DNA from: UBA7236 sp964463165
Lineage (GTDB): Bacteria; Bacteroidota; Bacteroidia; Chitinophagales; BACL12
Direction of reading: 5' to 3'
DNA: 64,000 bases
Assembly (NCBI GenBank): GCA_964463165.1
Contig: CAYXBK010000003.1
Location: 1-64,000, forward strand
A program made the translations under genes and the position numbers. Under the pieces are notes generated by a model. The model searched no databases and was not told the DNA's origin. It was given only the letters and a program-made list of their open reading frames with translations. How positions within the stretch are numbered: the stretch's first letter is position 1; each line of letters starts with the position of its first letter. Positions 17,389 through 26,320 of the stretch are shown here, piece after piece.

Positions 17389-17636
17389 AATTCACTTTTT
17401 TGGTAAGATACAACTAAATGCGGGATAAGCCTGCCTGATACTTATCATTTGTCAATTCGAACGGAAACCGATATTAAATTGTATTTTTATCATAGTAACT
17501 GAGATTTATCACAAATCAAGTTCTGGATTCCGGTCACGATTCGTCTCACGACAACCTGTCAACAAGGCTTTCAGTTCAATCAGCAATGTTTTACTGTATG
17601 TGAAAACAGGTTCATTTCATCGCGGAATTTTTATTT

Positions 17637-18386
17637 ATGATCATTTTGATTTTTTTTATCGCCCATTGGTATTTATCCCTGTTTACCCAGACGTTTTTTC
17701 AGCACAGATATGCAGCACATGGTGCTTTTACCATGCGTAAAGGCTGGGAAAAATTCTTTTACGTCTTTACTTTCATCACGCAGGGTTCGTCTTTTATGAG
17801 CGCAAAAGCATATGCGATCATGCACCGCATGCACCATGCATTTACGGATACGGAAAAAGATCCGCATTCACCAAAATTCTCACCGAATGTATTTTCGATG
17901 ATGTGGAGCACAAGAAAAATTTACAATGATATTTTACATGAGCGTACTGAAATAGAACCACGGTTTACAAAACAATTACCCGAATGGAAGGCGCTTGAAA
18001 ATTTCGGCCACCATCGTATCACAAGGGTGATGTGGAGTTTAGGCTATATTGCCTTTTATATCATTTTTGCAAGCTCACCCTGGCTTTATTTATTGTTGCC
18101 GCTGCATTTTGTGATGGGCCCTTTGCATGGCGCAATCATCAACTGGTATGCGCATAAATATGGCCGGATAAATTTCAAAATGAAGAATACTTCAAAAAAT
18201 TTATTCGCTTATGATGTTTTAATGATGGGAGAGGGCCTTCACAACAATCACCATAAATTTCCATCGCATATCAATTTCGCTACAGGCTGGAAAGAATTTG
18301 ATCCGACCTATCCGTTTATACTATTATTAAAATATTTACGCATTATTAAAGTGAATAAAACAGTTGCCGTGCAGCAGGAGTTTTAA
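17637..18386 (+). CDS. Membrane fatty acid desaturase (delta-9 type)
   Basis: A 249-aa integral membrane diiron enzyme introducing double bonds into acyl chains. The three histidine boxes are visible: HRYAAH (23-28), HRMHH (63-67) and HNNHH near residue 205. Hydrophobic segments lie between them (IILIFFIAHWYLSLF, VMWSLGYIAFYIIFA, LYLLLPLHFVMGPL). It is shorter than full acyl-CoA desaturases but typical of the compact bacterial form. No ferredoxin or cytochrome b5 partner is adjacent. It converges with the gene at 18398. Confidence 0.9.
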   Translation: MIILIFFIAHWYLSLFTQTFFQHRYAAHGAFTMRKGWEKFFYVFTFITQGSSFMSAKAYAIMHRMHHAFTDTEKDPHSPKFSPNVFSMMWSTRKIYNDILHERTEIEPRFTKQLPEWKALENFGHHRITRVMWSLGYIAFYIIFASSPWLYLLLPLHFVMGPLHGAIINWYAHKYGRINFKMKNTSKNLFAYDVLMMGEGLHNNHHKFPSHINFATGWKEFDPTYPFILLLKYLRIIKVNKTVAVQQEF

Positions 18387-18397
18387 TTTCAGGTATA

Positions 18398-19243
18398 TTA
18401 TTGCAGGAATTGAAAATAAATAAGATTTAAATTCGGGTCCTTTGCTTTTCTTCCTATTCCCGTTATCATTTCCTTATCATTTTTATTCTGGGGTGCCTCG
18501 ATCGTAATTTTCCAGAGATTTCTGATCTTGTTGAATTCATCCACTTTTGAATACAGGTTTTTATAATTGGCAGCATTTACATTATTTGACTGCTGCAGTT
18601 TATTATTTTCATTTGTCAATTGTGATACCCGAGCTTCGAGGTTTTGTTTTTCTTTTGAAACTTTCGCGAGTTCAGCAACCACATCATCTTTTGATGCATT
18701 GATCAATTTTTCCTGCGCTGCATTCAGCTGCCTGAGTTCTTCAACATGTTTACTTATCATCCTGTTGCTGTCGGCGGCAATTTCGTATTTATGTGCAAGC
18801 TGTGTATTTCGTTGTTTCAGTCCCGCATTGTCTTTTGCCGTTTGTTTATCCGGCCACCAGGGTTTTGTATTGATCAACTGGAAACCCATCGTTGCAGTTG
18901 TTGTTGTTCCCTGATAAAATGATCCCGAATAAACTGCCTGCACACCATTGGAAGTTGCGTAGATCAAAAAAATATTTGCACTGATGAGAACGATCTTTAC
19001 ACCTGTATCAATTCTTTTAAATTTTTGACGCAGGATCAAAATGCCGAAAAATACGGAAAGTACAAATGCAGTGATCGAGCAATAAATATGCTGACTCAGG
19101 CCGGTGGCAATTTGCGCAACAAGTGAATAGGAAATATTTGTGAACAGCCATACGGCAAGCGATAATCCGCTGAGCGATTTAATTTTTTTCTGCGTAATAA
19201 AATCTTCAGATGTTTCTTCGGGTCTGTTGGTTTCAGTTGTCAT
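18398..19243 (-). CDS. Membrane-anchored coiled-coil protein
   Basis: A 281-aa protein of unknown function. Two or three membrane helices lie near the N-terminus (LSLAVWLFTNISYSLVA, YCSITAFVLSVFFGILIL, GVKIVLISANIFLIYA). A long heptad-rich coiled coil follows at about 150-245 (AAQEKLINASKDDVVAELAK, EARVSQLTNENNKLQQS), then a C-terminal globular tail. An upstream in-frame extension to 19324 lacks family-like sequence; the ATG at 19243 (MTTETNRPEE) is preferred. No enzymatic motif is visible. Confidence 0.65.
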   Translation of the reverse strand: MTTETNRPEETSEDFITQKKIKSLSGLSLAVWLFTNISYSLVAQIATGLSQHIYCSITAFVLSVFFGILILRQKFKRIDTGVKIVLISANIFLIYATSNGVQAVYSGSFYQGTTTTATMGFQLINTKPWWPDKQTAKDNAGLKQRNTQLAHKYEIAADSNRMISKHVEELRQLNAAQEKLINASKDDVVAELAKVSKEKQNLEARVSQLTNENNKLQQSNNVNAANYKNLYSKVDEFNKIRNLWKITIEAPQNKNDKEMITGIGRKAKDPNLNLIYFQFLQ

Positions 19244-19423
19244 ACGGGTAAGAATAAGGTGTGAAATAAAAATGGCATACCATTTACATTTATCAATATT
19301 AAATGGAAATGGAACACCAGCCAAATGAATTGCAGTATTTGCTGAAATTTACCTATTTATGGTGATGGGAAATGGTTTTTATTATACAGGAAAGGAATAT
19401 TTGCTTCAACTAAACCGGTAAGA

Positions 19424-20257
19424 TTATTTGTTCCGTTCGATCAGTAATTGCTGTATTCGTTTAAGTAATTCAGTCATAAATTTGAGATCAGCCGAATTTG
19501 TTTGCCAGTGTTCTTCTCTGAATTGAAGGTAGAGGCAGGCCCTGCAATCGTCGATCGATAAACCATCCGGTAATTTTCGGGTTTTATTAAAATTACTGTA
19601 TAGCGGATTTGAGAATTCAAATAATTCGTGCAAACCCCCTGCATACGCATAACCGTCAAAGGTTGCTGCAAATGACATTAGTTTTTGTTTATCAATTACC
19701 GGTTGCGGCAGCAATTCTGATTTAAGCACTTCAGTCGGAATTATAGTATTGACTTTATATGGGATTGATTTTTGTAAATCCAGTGAAGTGAGCCACATGA
19801 TATTTCCACAATTATAAATATAGGACCCCTCTTCTTTACTAACATTTCCCTTATCAATTGCGCTGCCCTGCGAATAATTTTTAAATATGGAAACGGGGTT
19901 TTCAACTTCAATGAATAATTGCAGAAATTTTTTATTACCATCTTGTAAATAATCCGTATAAACTCTCTTCAACTGACAGGCAAACGGGTCGTAGCCTTCG
20001 CTTATTTCCATTACAACTTCCCAATAGTAATATTGAACCAGAAAAAAATTGCCACATTCCTTATTTAATTCAACTGCATATTTAATTGCTTCAGGCCCCG
20101 GCTGCCAGTTTTCTCTTGCTAATTTTGTTTTCCTGACATCCTCTTCCATCATTGCTTTTATTTCAGGATTGTTGGGGTCACCTGCCAGATAAATTGGTGA
20201 CGATGGAATACTCCAAAGTTTTATGAATTGATCATATTTTTTTTCGGTTGAATACAT
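19424..20257 (-). CDS. Hypothetical protein
   Basis: A 277-aa soluble protein, not recognised. Distinct stretches are KYDQFIKLWSIPSSPIY, ELNKECGNFFLVQYYYWEV and LFIEVENPVSIFKNY. No signal peptide, membrane helix or catalytic motif is visible. It is the most downstream gene on this strand of the 19.4-26.2 kb accessory region, separated from the TIR-like gene by a hairpin repeat and a nuclease-gene remnant. Whether it belongs to the defence-like cluster is unclear. Confidence 0.6.
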   Translation of the reverse strand: MYSTEKKYDQFIKLWSIPSSPIYLAGDPNNPEIKAMMEEDVRKTKLARENWQPGPEAIKYAVELNKECGNFFLVQYYYWEVVMEISEGYDPFACQLKRVYTDYLQDGNKKFLQLFIEVENPVSIFKNYSQGSAIDKGNVSKEEGSYIYNCGNIMWLTSLDLQKSIPYKVNTIIPTEVLKSELLPQPVIDKQKLMSFAATFDGYAYAGGLHELFEFSNPLYSNFNKTRKLPDGLSIDDCRACLYLQFREEHWQTNSADLKFMTELLKRIQQLLIERNK

Positions 20258-20290
20258 TATTTAAAATATTATTTTTTATTGGTTTTTCTA

Positions 20291-20317
20291 TTGGTTGGTG
20301 TCTTCACCACCAACCAA
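20291..20317. repeat. GGTTGGTG hairpin repeat
   Basis: TTGGTTGGTGTCTTCACC followed by ACCAACCAA can form an 8-bp stem TTGGTTGG/CCAACCAA. Its core matches the GGTGAGGACACCAACC hairpins at about 57700-57730 and 58712-58752. Likely a REP-like palindrome. Confidence 0.6.
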
Positions 20318-20327
20318 ATTACGTAAT

Positions 20328-20419
20328 CATTCCAATTTCTTTTCCTCCCATTTCCAGTATAATTTTGTTCTGGCAAATTCACGTTTATAGGGTTGCAGCA
20401 ACCTTCTGTTTAATTCTGC
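20328..20419 (-). pseudogene. 3' remnant of a second PD-(D/E)XK nuclease gene
   Basis: The minus strand reads AELNRRLLQPYKREFA then RTKLYWKWEEKKLE and a stop (TGA at 20328). It closely matches the C-terminus of the nuclease-like protein at 21698 (FLQPYQREFASNNFYWKWEG). No start or upstream part remains: it begins within 10 bp of the TIR-like stop codon. So nuclease-gene 3' ends flank the TIR-like gene on both sides. Confidence 0.75.
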
Positions 20420-20426
20420 TTAAAAT

Positions 20427-21635
20427 TTATATTTCAAGCCTCTTGCGTATTTCCCTCAAAGAAATACACTCGCTTTTATTGTCTTTATTTCTTTTATGCC
20501 TAGTGAACAGGTCTAAATGACTTTCAATCAGTAGGTCTATTTTGTTATGAAATCGAATGAGTAAATAAGGATCTCTTTTTAATGGAAATTGTGCAACTAA
20601 ACTCATATATTTCACTTTATCTTTTTCACCTCTTTTAATAATAACAAAAGGAACGTGCTGGTAATCCTTACTATCAGGATTATTGGTTAAAAAAAATAAT
20701 AGATTTGATTTTGACAAGATCGGATTACCATGGAATAGCTTAACTAGTTGGATTAAATTTAATTTTTCATTTTTTAATTCATTTGGACATTTTTTGGAAA
20801 TTAATTTGGCATTAACAAGAATAACACGATCTATTACTATACTTGACTTACGAATTGCATTTACATTGGCGCTTATAAAATCTCCGACACCAAATTTTTG
20901 CGGACTCCAAAATTCAAGATTGGACAAAGTTATATATGAATCTCCGGGATGTAAGCTTTTTAAAACATGCTCAAATACATATCTGAGATATGGAATGGAA
21001 TCCTTTGCAAATATTTGCCAGCTATTAGTATTAATCTGCGTTAGTTTACCAAGTTCTTGTTCAAGTCGCCAATCAATGAGGGGCAGTTCAAAATCTAATT
21101 CTTTTTCAATCAATTCTTCAAGCTTTAATTTATATTTATGTATCTTATCACGTATAGCTCTAAGTCGACTATTATTTGTTTGTTTTTTTATTGTTGATTT
21201 AATTTGTTCCAACGCATTATTCATAGATTTTAAATATGTAGATTCAATCTTATATGAGATATAATTAAACCCGTCTAAATCGGATGGTTTTTTTGTTTTT
21301 ATACCCTTCTTGGATTCCAATAAAATAAATACTCTTTTAGGACCTAACACCGCTAGAAATAAGCCTGCTTCAAAGATGACATTATCTCTGGGGGAGCCGA
21401 AGGTGATGTTACGGGATTTCAATTGGTCATCCTGGGAAACCAATATAATTGCATAGTCAAAAGTATTAGCCGCGTCTAACAATTTTAATAGTGTAATATC
21501 GCCAGATTTGAAAAAATCTTTAAACCATTTGGTAATATTAGCATATTTTTTTAACTCTTTTTCAAGTGTTAAAACTAATTTTTGTTTTTCAAGAGAACTT
21601 GCAATAAAAATTTTGGGAAGATAGGTTTTTGACAT
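20427..21635 (-). CDS. TIR-like (CAP12/PycTIR-type) effector protein
   Basis: A 402-aa protein. The N-terminal domain (about 1-125) has KIFIASSLEKQKLVL, ITKWFKDFFKSGDITLL, FDYAIILVSQDD, SPRDNVIFEAGLFLAVLG and KKPSDLDGFNYI. This is the pattern of the predicted nucleotide-binding TIR-like family found as NAD-cleaving effector in CBASS and Pycsar systems; Glu89 of NVIFE is the likely catalytic residue. The C-terminal 270 residues (two helices, then LRYVFEHVLKSLHPGDSYI) are unrecognised and probably sense a trigger. No cyclase gene is adjacent. It lies 62 bp after the nuclease gene on the same strand. The defence role is inference. Confidence 0.75.
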   Translation of the reverse strand: MSKTYLPKIFIASSLEKQKLVLTLEKELKKYANITKWFKDFFKSGDITLLKLLDAANTFDYAIILVSQDDQLKSRNITFGSPRDNVIFEAGLFLAVLGPKRVFILLESKKGIKTKKPSDLDGFNYISYKIESTYLKSMNNALEQIKSTIKKQTNNSRLRAIRDKIHKYKLKLEELIEKELDFELPLIDWRLEQELGKLTQINTNSWQIFAKDSIPYLRYVFEHVLKSLHPGDSYITLSNLEFWSPQKFGVGDFISANVNAIRKSSIVIDRVILVNAKLISKKCPNELKNEKLNLIQLVKLFHGNPILSKSNLLFFLTNNPDSKDYQHVPFVIIKRGEKDKVKYMSLVAQFPLKRDPYLLIRFHNKIDLLIESHLDLFTRHKRNKDNKSECISLREIRKRLEI

Positions 21636-21697
21636 GTTTATCTTTTATAATTTCAGAATAATTTAAGTTAATTACTAAGTCTAAATTTAATTTCACT

Positions 21698-22321
21698 TTA
21701 AATCAATTTCTTCCCCTCCCATTTCCAGTAAAAATTATTTGATGCAAATTCCCGTTGATAGGGTTGGAGAAAATCTTCTGTTAATTCTGTAGTTTTAATT
21801 TTTTCCAGCGGCACAATATACACTTCGTGGGGTTTTGATGGTTCTCCGCCGATACCAATCACCACAAAAACCGGAATATTTAATTTGGCAGCGTATTCTT
21901 TATAATTCTTCACCTGATAATCCTCTGCCCATGTGATGGCATTATTATAAAAACTTTTCCGCCATTTGCATTCGATGGCAAATGTGTCTTTTACTTTTTT
22001 GAATTCAAGAGTAAATGTGATTTCAAGATCAGGGAAATGATTGCTTGTTGCATATTTTCCGTCCACATATTTATCACCCCGCCATTCATTAATAGTAAAA
22101 TAAGTTGTGTCAAAACTTTTTACAACAAATGCTTCAAATGCATCGCCCTTTGCTTTGTTTTCCAGATAAGAATCAGTTGCCTGTTGTTTCGTTTCTAATT
22201 GTTCAGCTGGAGAAATTATAACTTCTTGCTCCTTAATCCTTCCTCCTCGTCTCAGCATAAGTAAGCCCACAATCAATAAAATAATTCCGGCTGTGATAAG
22301 GAGATAGGGCATGGGTTTCAT
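21698..22321 (-). CDS. Membrane-anchored PD-(D/E)XK nuclease-like protein
   Basis: A 207-aa protein with an N-terminal transmembrane helix (PYLLITAGIILLIVGLLML) and then a restriction-endonuclease-like domain (about 58-207). Putative active-site residues are Glu63 in KGDAFEAFVV, Asp98 in HFPDLEITF, and Glu117 and Lys119 in FAIECKWRKS, i.e. a D...ExK core. The sequence VFVVIGIGGEPSKPHEVYIV is typical of these folds. It follows the SIR2-like gene by 8 bp, so it belongs to the same operon. It may cut DNA near the inner membrane, or be a non-defence housekeeping nuclease seen widely in Bacteroidota. Confidence 0.72.
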   Translation of the reverse strand: MKPMPYLLITAGIILLIVGLLMLRRGGRIKEQEVIISPAEQLETKQQATDSYLENKAKGDAFEAFVVKSFDTTYFTINEWRGDKYVDGKYATSNHFPDLEITFTLEFKKVKDTFAIECKWRKSFYNNAITWAEDYQVKNYKEYAAKLNIPVFVVIGIGGEPSKPHEVYIVPLEKIKTTELTEDFLQPYQREFASNNFYWKWEGKKLI

Positions 22322-22329
22322 TTGTTTGT

Positions 22330-23472
22330 TTAGTTTCTAAATTCTGCGGGAAAGTAAAATTTTGACAGGTCGTTCGATTTTGGTATTATTTTAATATCAG
22401 CAGTGCCTCCAATGCTATCTAAAATATCTTGCAGTCTTCCACTGATTGCTGAATAATATTGTGGGTGGACTTGTAAGTATATTTTTTCAAGGTCACCCAT
22501 TCTTTCCAAAAGTTTAACATCTGCTTCTAGATTGTAATCTGGAAATGAATAACCGATTACAGTTAGAATTGACTTAGAAGTTAAAATGTTTTCAAACTTA
22601 TAAATTGTATTAAAGACATTATATTCATCATCCCATGAAAATGAGAATGGATGTTTTTTATGAGAATAATACTTCATATTATCAGACCAGGAATCCAATA
22701 TTTCAATGAAGAGGCTTGACAGATTATTATTTGAGTGTAAGTTACTGGAGTTTCTACGGTCTTGATATACTTTACTAAAGACATCGTAACTAATGTTAAA
22801 AAATAAATCATCCTTTGACGATTGACGTAAATTACATGAACCGTTTAATTTAATAATTTGAAAGTCTTTATGAATAGGTGATTGCGGAACATAATAGAAT
22901 AGATCGGGAATTCTTTGAAAATATTCAGACTTTGATTTGACATCAAAAACTTCGTGAAGAGATTCCTCCATTTGATTATCATAATTCCAGGAAAAAATAT
23001 GGCAAGGAGAATTAAAATTGTATTTTTTATTTTTAAACAATCTCGAAAAAAAATAATTGTATCTCGTATCTACTCCAAATAGCGCTTGCTCAAGTAATAA
23101 ATATGCAGCTAAAGTTGCTTTTAATAAATTGTAGTTTTCAAAGTTGAAATTATCATAAAATATTTTAGCCTGGACATCAATTGAATTTTGGCCCTTGCAC
23201 CAACTACTCATTAATTTGAGGTTAGAATAAAACTCCTTAACCATTGGATTTATCTTACTAATTAAATATGAGGAAAATAGATGACGGGAATCATCTGAAA
23301 AAGTAAGGCTATCTAGTCGGCTACTTACATATTTGAGTGTTGCATCGATCCTTGATGATAATTCTCCGATTATTGGTAAAACACCTCTATTAGTATCGTG
23401 AGAAATATAAGTGCTATATTGGCCAGCACTTGAACCTGCTCCCAGTAAATATATAAAATCATTATCGATCAT
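22330..23472 (-). CDS. SIR2-like domain protein
   Basis: A 380-aa protein with SIR2-family landmarks: the nucleotide-binding GAGSS (11-15, in YLLGAGSSAG), FSWNYDNQMEESL (160-172, with the Asn of the FNYD motif), KLNGSCN (208-214) and IGYSFPDYN (306-314). SIR2 domains hydrolyse NAD in many phage-defence systems. The usual catalytic His of KLHGS is Asn210 here, so activity may be altered or use another residue. It overlaps the upstream restriction-modification gene by 4 bp (ATGA), indicating coupled translation. Confidence 0.75.
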   Translation of the reverse strand: MIDNDFIYLLGAGSSAGQYSTYISHDTNRGVLPIIGELSSRIDATLKYVSSRLDSLTFSDDSRHLFSSYLISKINPMVKEFYSNLKLMSSWCKGQNSIDVQAKIFYDNFNFENYNLLKATLAAYLLLEQALFGVDTRYNYFFSRLFKNKKYNFNSPCHIFSWNYDNQMEESLHEVFDVKSKSEYFQRIPDLFYYVPQSPIHKDFQIIKLNGSCNLRQSSKDDLFFNISYDVFSKVYQDRRNSSNLHSNNNLSSLFIEILDSWSDNMKYYSHKKHPFSFSWDDEYNVFNTIYKFENILTSKSILTVIGYSFPDYNLEADVKLLERMGDLEKIYLQVHPQYYSAISGRLQDILDSIGGTADIKIIPKSNDLSKFYFPAEFRN

Positions 23473-26243
23473 TTTTTCCTCCTTTTATATTTTTCTTCTC
23501 GAAATAACCCACTCGTATACTTATCATACAATTCAAATAAATATTCGATCCGGTTGGTTTCTGATGTGAAGGGTTGCGGGCGGTAACAGAGATCAACAGC
23601 TTTATCCAATGCCTGATGCGCTTTTACCAAAGCAGGTGGCATGGTTAAAGGATTGTATAGATCTGCAAGACTGCTGTTCGGAAATTCCAAACGCACATCC
23701 AATACTTTTTGCGCCGCATCTTCAACTGCTTTCTTCTGCTTTTCTGTTGGAGATTCCGGCCAGGGGAAATTGTTGTAGACGTTATCTTTAGTAAATCTCC
23801 AATCACTTTTTAATCGTCCACCGATACATTTTATCCAAGCCATAATCATTTTTGAACTAATTATTCCAAGAGTATAATTAGTAGCATCAGGTATAATATT
23901 GCAAAGATTAGATGCAATAATGTTTCTACTGTAAATAGTAGCAGGTAAATATGGACGATTTTGAGATGAGACAACTGGTGTAATTATGTAATCTGTTTTT
24001 GGTTGTCTAATTTCTCCGAATAAATAAGGGAAGTTTGCAAGACGTCTTGTCGTTTCCCTTGGGCTTTTCTCTCTAAATTCTTTAACTTTTTTTATTCTAA
24101 GCATTATTTCCTTATATTCTCTAAAATCAATTGGATTTGTATCTTTTAACCAAATGCAATATCTTTTTTTATTATTTATAAATTCATAAGATCCAGCGAA
24201 TTTCTTAATATATTTTTCGATAGTCTTGTCTTGTGCAATTAGTTCATTCATTTCTTCCACTGATAAAAGTAAATTGCCATCATCGTTAGGCATACTTCCA
24301 TTTGTCATTTCTTGGACTTTGCATAGTGGTTTTTTACGTACCGGAATTAATATATTTTTGGCATTTGCCAAATATCCATTAATATTATTTACTTTGGATT
24401 GTAATGGTTCTGAAATTTTATTAAAGTATTCATAAACAGTTTTTTGCGGGATATCGAAATTTGAAAATCCAATTATTACGACATGAACTGCTGCATTTCC
24501 CTTAGCCTCGTTTCCCCATTTAAAAGTTCGATGTGCAAAATGTATTGTTATTTTGTACTTGTTGAATAATTCATTCCATAATATACTAACTTGTTCACCT
24601 TGAGAAATTGAATTTGTAGAAACAAATGCAACCTTTGTTTTTTGTTTCTCATTATTGATTTTTTGAAGGTATTGAGCAGATTTAATATACCAGCATGTGA
24701 CATAATCTAAAATACCAGCCCCATTAACAGCAGTAAATGTGAATGCTAAATCTTTTTTTTGTTCAGGATTTTGATATTGCTTCCCCACAAACGGCGGATT
24801 TCCCAAAATAAAATCAAATTTCGGTTTTTCTTTTTCGAATGGGATGATGGGAATTAAAGTATCCCAGTCGATACGCAATGCATTTCCTTTTGTGATGGTG
24901 GCGCTTTTCCTAAGCGGGATGCGTTTCATGTATTGGCCAAACTGCAGACTTATTTTCTGGTTCATCTGGTGGTCCATCAGCCACATGGCCACTGTTGCAA
25001 TCTGCACGGCATGTTCTTCAATTTCAATTCCGTAAAATTTGTCCACGTCGATATTTACCAATGCTTCAATATCGGTAACCTGCTGTCCTTTTTGCAGGGT
25101 TCGGATAATTTCCATTTCGAGCATGCGCAATTCGCGGTAGGTAATGACGAGGAAATTTCCGCATCCGCAGGCAGGGTCTAAAAAATAAAGATCGGCAATG
25201 CGCTTATGAAAATTTTCGAGTTTCTTTTTATCTGTTTTTATTTTTTCAAATTCCGCCCACAATTCGTCGAGGAATAGTCCTTTAATTAATTTGAGAATAT
25301 TTTTTTCGCTTGTATAATGTGCGCCGAGATTCCTTCTTTCTTTTGGGTTCATGACAGATTGAAATAACGAACCGAAAATTGCGGGAGATATTTGCCCCCA
25401 GTCGAGCGTGCAGCATTTTAATAATGCATTCCGCATTTTGCTGTCGAAGCTGGCCGGCGGCAGATTTTCTTCAAATAATTTCCCGTTGATATAATCGAAG
25501 GCTTCAAACACTTCATCCAGGTTTTTAAGGCGATTATTTTTCGGCGTATTCAACACGTAAAATAATTCGCTTAATCGTGCGGCGAGGTCGCTGCCATCTT
25601 CACTCGTTTTATTAAGCAGGAAAGAATGAAAGCTGTCTTTTTCAAAAATACCTGTATCATCTGCAAAAAGGCAGAATAATATGCGCACGAGATACACTTC
25701 CAAAACATGCCCTTCATAACCGATATCTTTTAATGCATCGTGCAGATCGCCCATTAATTCCGCTGCTGCAATATTTACAGGATCCTGTTCGGCATATACA
25801 CGTTTTGTATAACCGGAAAGAAAACTGAATAAATGCAGATGATCGGCGAGATCTTTTAATTGAAAATTATGGGTTGTATTTTCATCGAGGTCATATAACC
25901 GGAACCAGTCGAAATCCGAAACGAGAATATAACGTGGTAGATCGCTTTCCTTTAATCCCGGGAAATAATCCTTAGCCTGTTTATAGGCAGTGTCGAGGTT
26001 TTTACCGCGGCTTTTATGCTCCACCAGGATGGTTCCTTTCCAAAGCAGATCGATATAACCCTGTTGTGCTTCCGCTTTTTTTACGGGTTCTTCAAATGTT
26101 GCCACTCTGCGACGGCTTACACCAAACACATTGAAAAACTGATCCCAAAAAGTTTTGGCCTCTGCCTTTTCATTGGTTTCAAATTCCCATTCCTTAATAA
26201 ATTGAAAAGCTCTGGTTTTAATTTCATTGAGGGAGAGCGGCAT
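23469..26243 (-). CDS. Type IIL (MmeI-like) restriction-modification enzyme
   Basis: A 924-aa single-chain endonuclease and adenine methyltransferase. The N-terminal nuclease domain has YIDLLWKGTILVEHKSRG, giving the MmeI-type D-X9-ExK site (Asp65, Glu75, Lys77). A helical linker follows (about 150-340). The methyltransferase has motif I DPACGCGNF (356-364) and motif IV NPPFVG (482-487). The C-terminal part (about 640-924) is the target-recognition and helical region. In this class specificity and methylation sit in one protein, so no separate S or M subunit is needed. It heads an operon with SIR2-like, nuclease-like and probably TIR-like genes. All key residues are present, so it is probably active. 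Confidence 0.9.
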   Translation of the reverse strand: MPLSLNEIKTRAFQFIKEWEFETNEKAEAKTFWDQFFNVFGVSRRRVATFEEPVKKAEAQQGYIDLLWKGTILVEHKSRGKNLDTAYKQAKDYFPGLKESDLPRYILVSDFDWFRLYDLDENTTHNFQLKDLADHLHLFSFLSGYTKRVYAEQDPVNIAAAELMGDLHDALKDIGYEGHVLEVYLVRILFCLFADDTGIFEKDSFHSFLLNKTSEDGSDLAARLSELFYVLNTPKNNRLKNLDEVFEAFDYINGKLFEENLPPASFDSKMRNALLKCCTLDWGQISPAIFGSLFQSVMNPKERRNLGAHYTSEKNILKLIKGLFLDELWAEFEKIKTDKKKLENFHKRIADLYFLDPACGCGNFLVITYRELRMLEMEIIRTLQKGQQVTDIEALVNIDVDKFYGIEIEEHAVQIATVAMWLMDHQMNQKISLQFGQYMKRIPLRKSATITKGNALRIDWDTLIPIIPFEKEKPKFDFILGNPPFVGKQYQNPEQKKDLAFTFTAVNGAGILDYVTCWYIKSAQYLQKINNEKQKTKVAFVSTNSISQGEQVSILWNELFNKYKITIHFAHRTFKWGNEAKGNAAVHVVIIGFSNFDIPQKTVYEYFNKISEPLQSKVNNINGYLANAKNILIPVRKKPLCKVQEMTNGSMPNDDGNLLLSVEEMNELIAQDKTIEKYIKKFAGSYEFINNKKRYCIWLKDTNPIDFREYKEIMLRIKKVKEFREKSPRETTRRLANFPYLFGEIRQPKTDYIITPVVSSQNRPYLPATIYSRNIIASNLCNIIPDATNYTLGIISSKMIMAWIKCIGGRLKSDWRFTKDNVYNNFPWPESPTEKQKKAVEDAAQKVLDVRLEFPNSSLADLYNPLTMPPALVKAHQALDKAVDLCYRPQPFTSETNRIEYLFELYDKYTSGLFREEKYKRRKK

Positions 26244-26320
26244 GGGGTGAAGATAGGGAGTTTGGATTATTTTTTAATTCTCCAATCTCATAATTCCTAA
26301 ATACGATTATATATAGTAGT

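Noticed and set aside
20683..21264. 193-codon plus-strand ORF opposite the TIR-like gene
   Set aside because: Antisense shadow; the minus-strand frame has clear TIR-like motifs.
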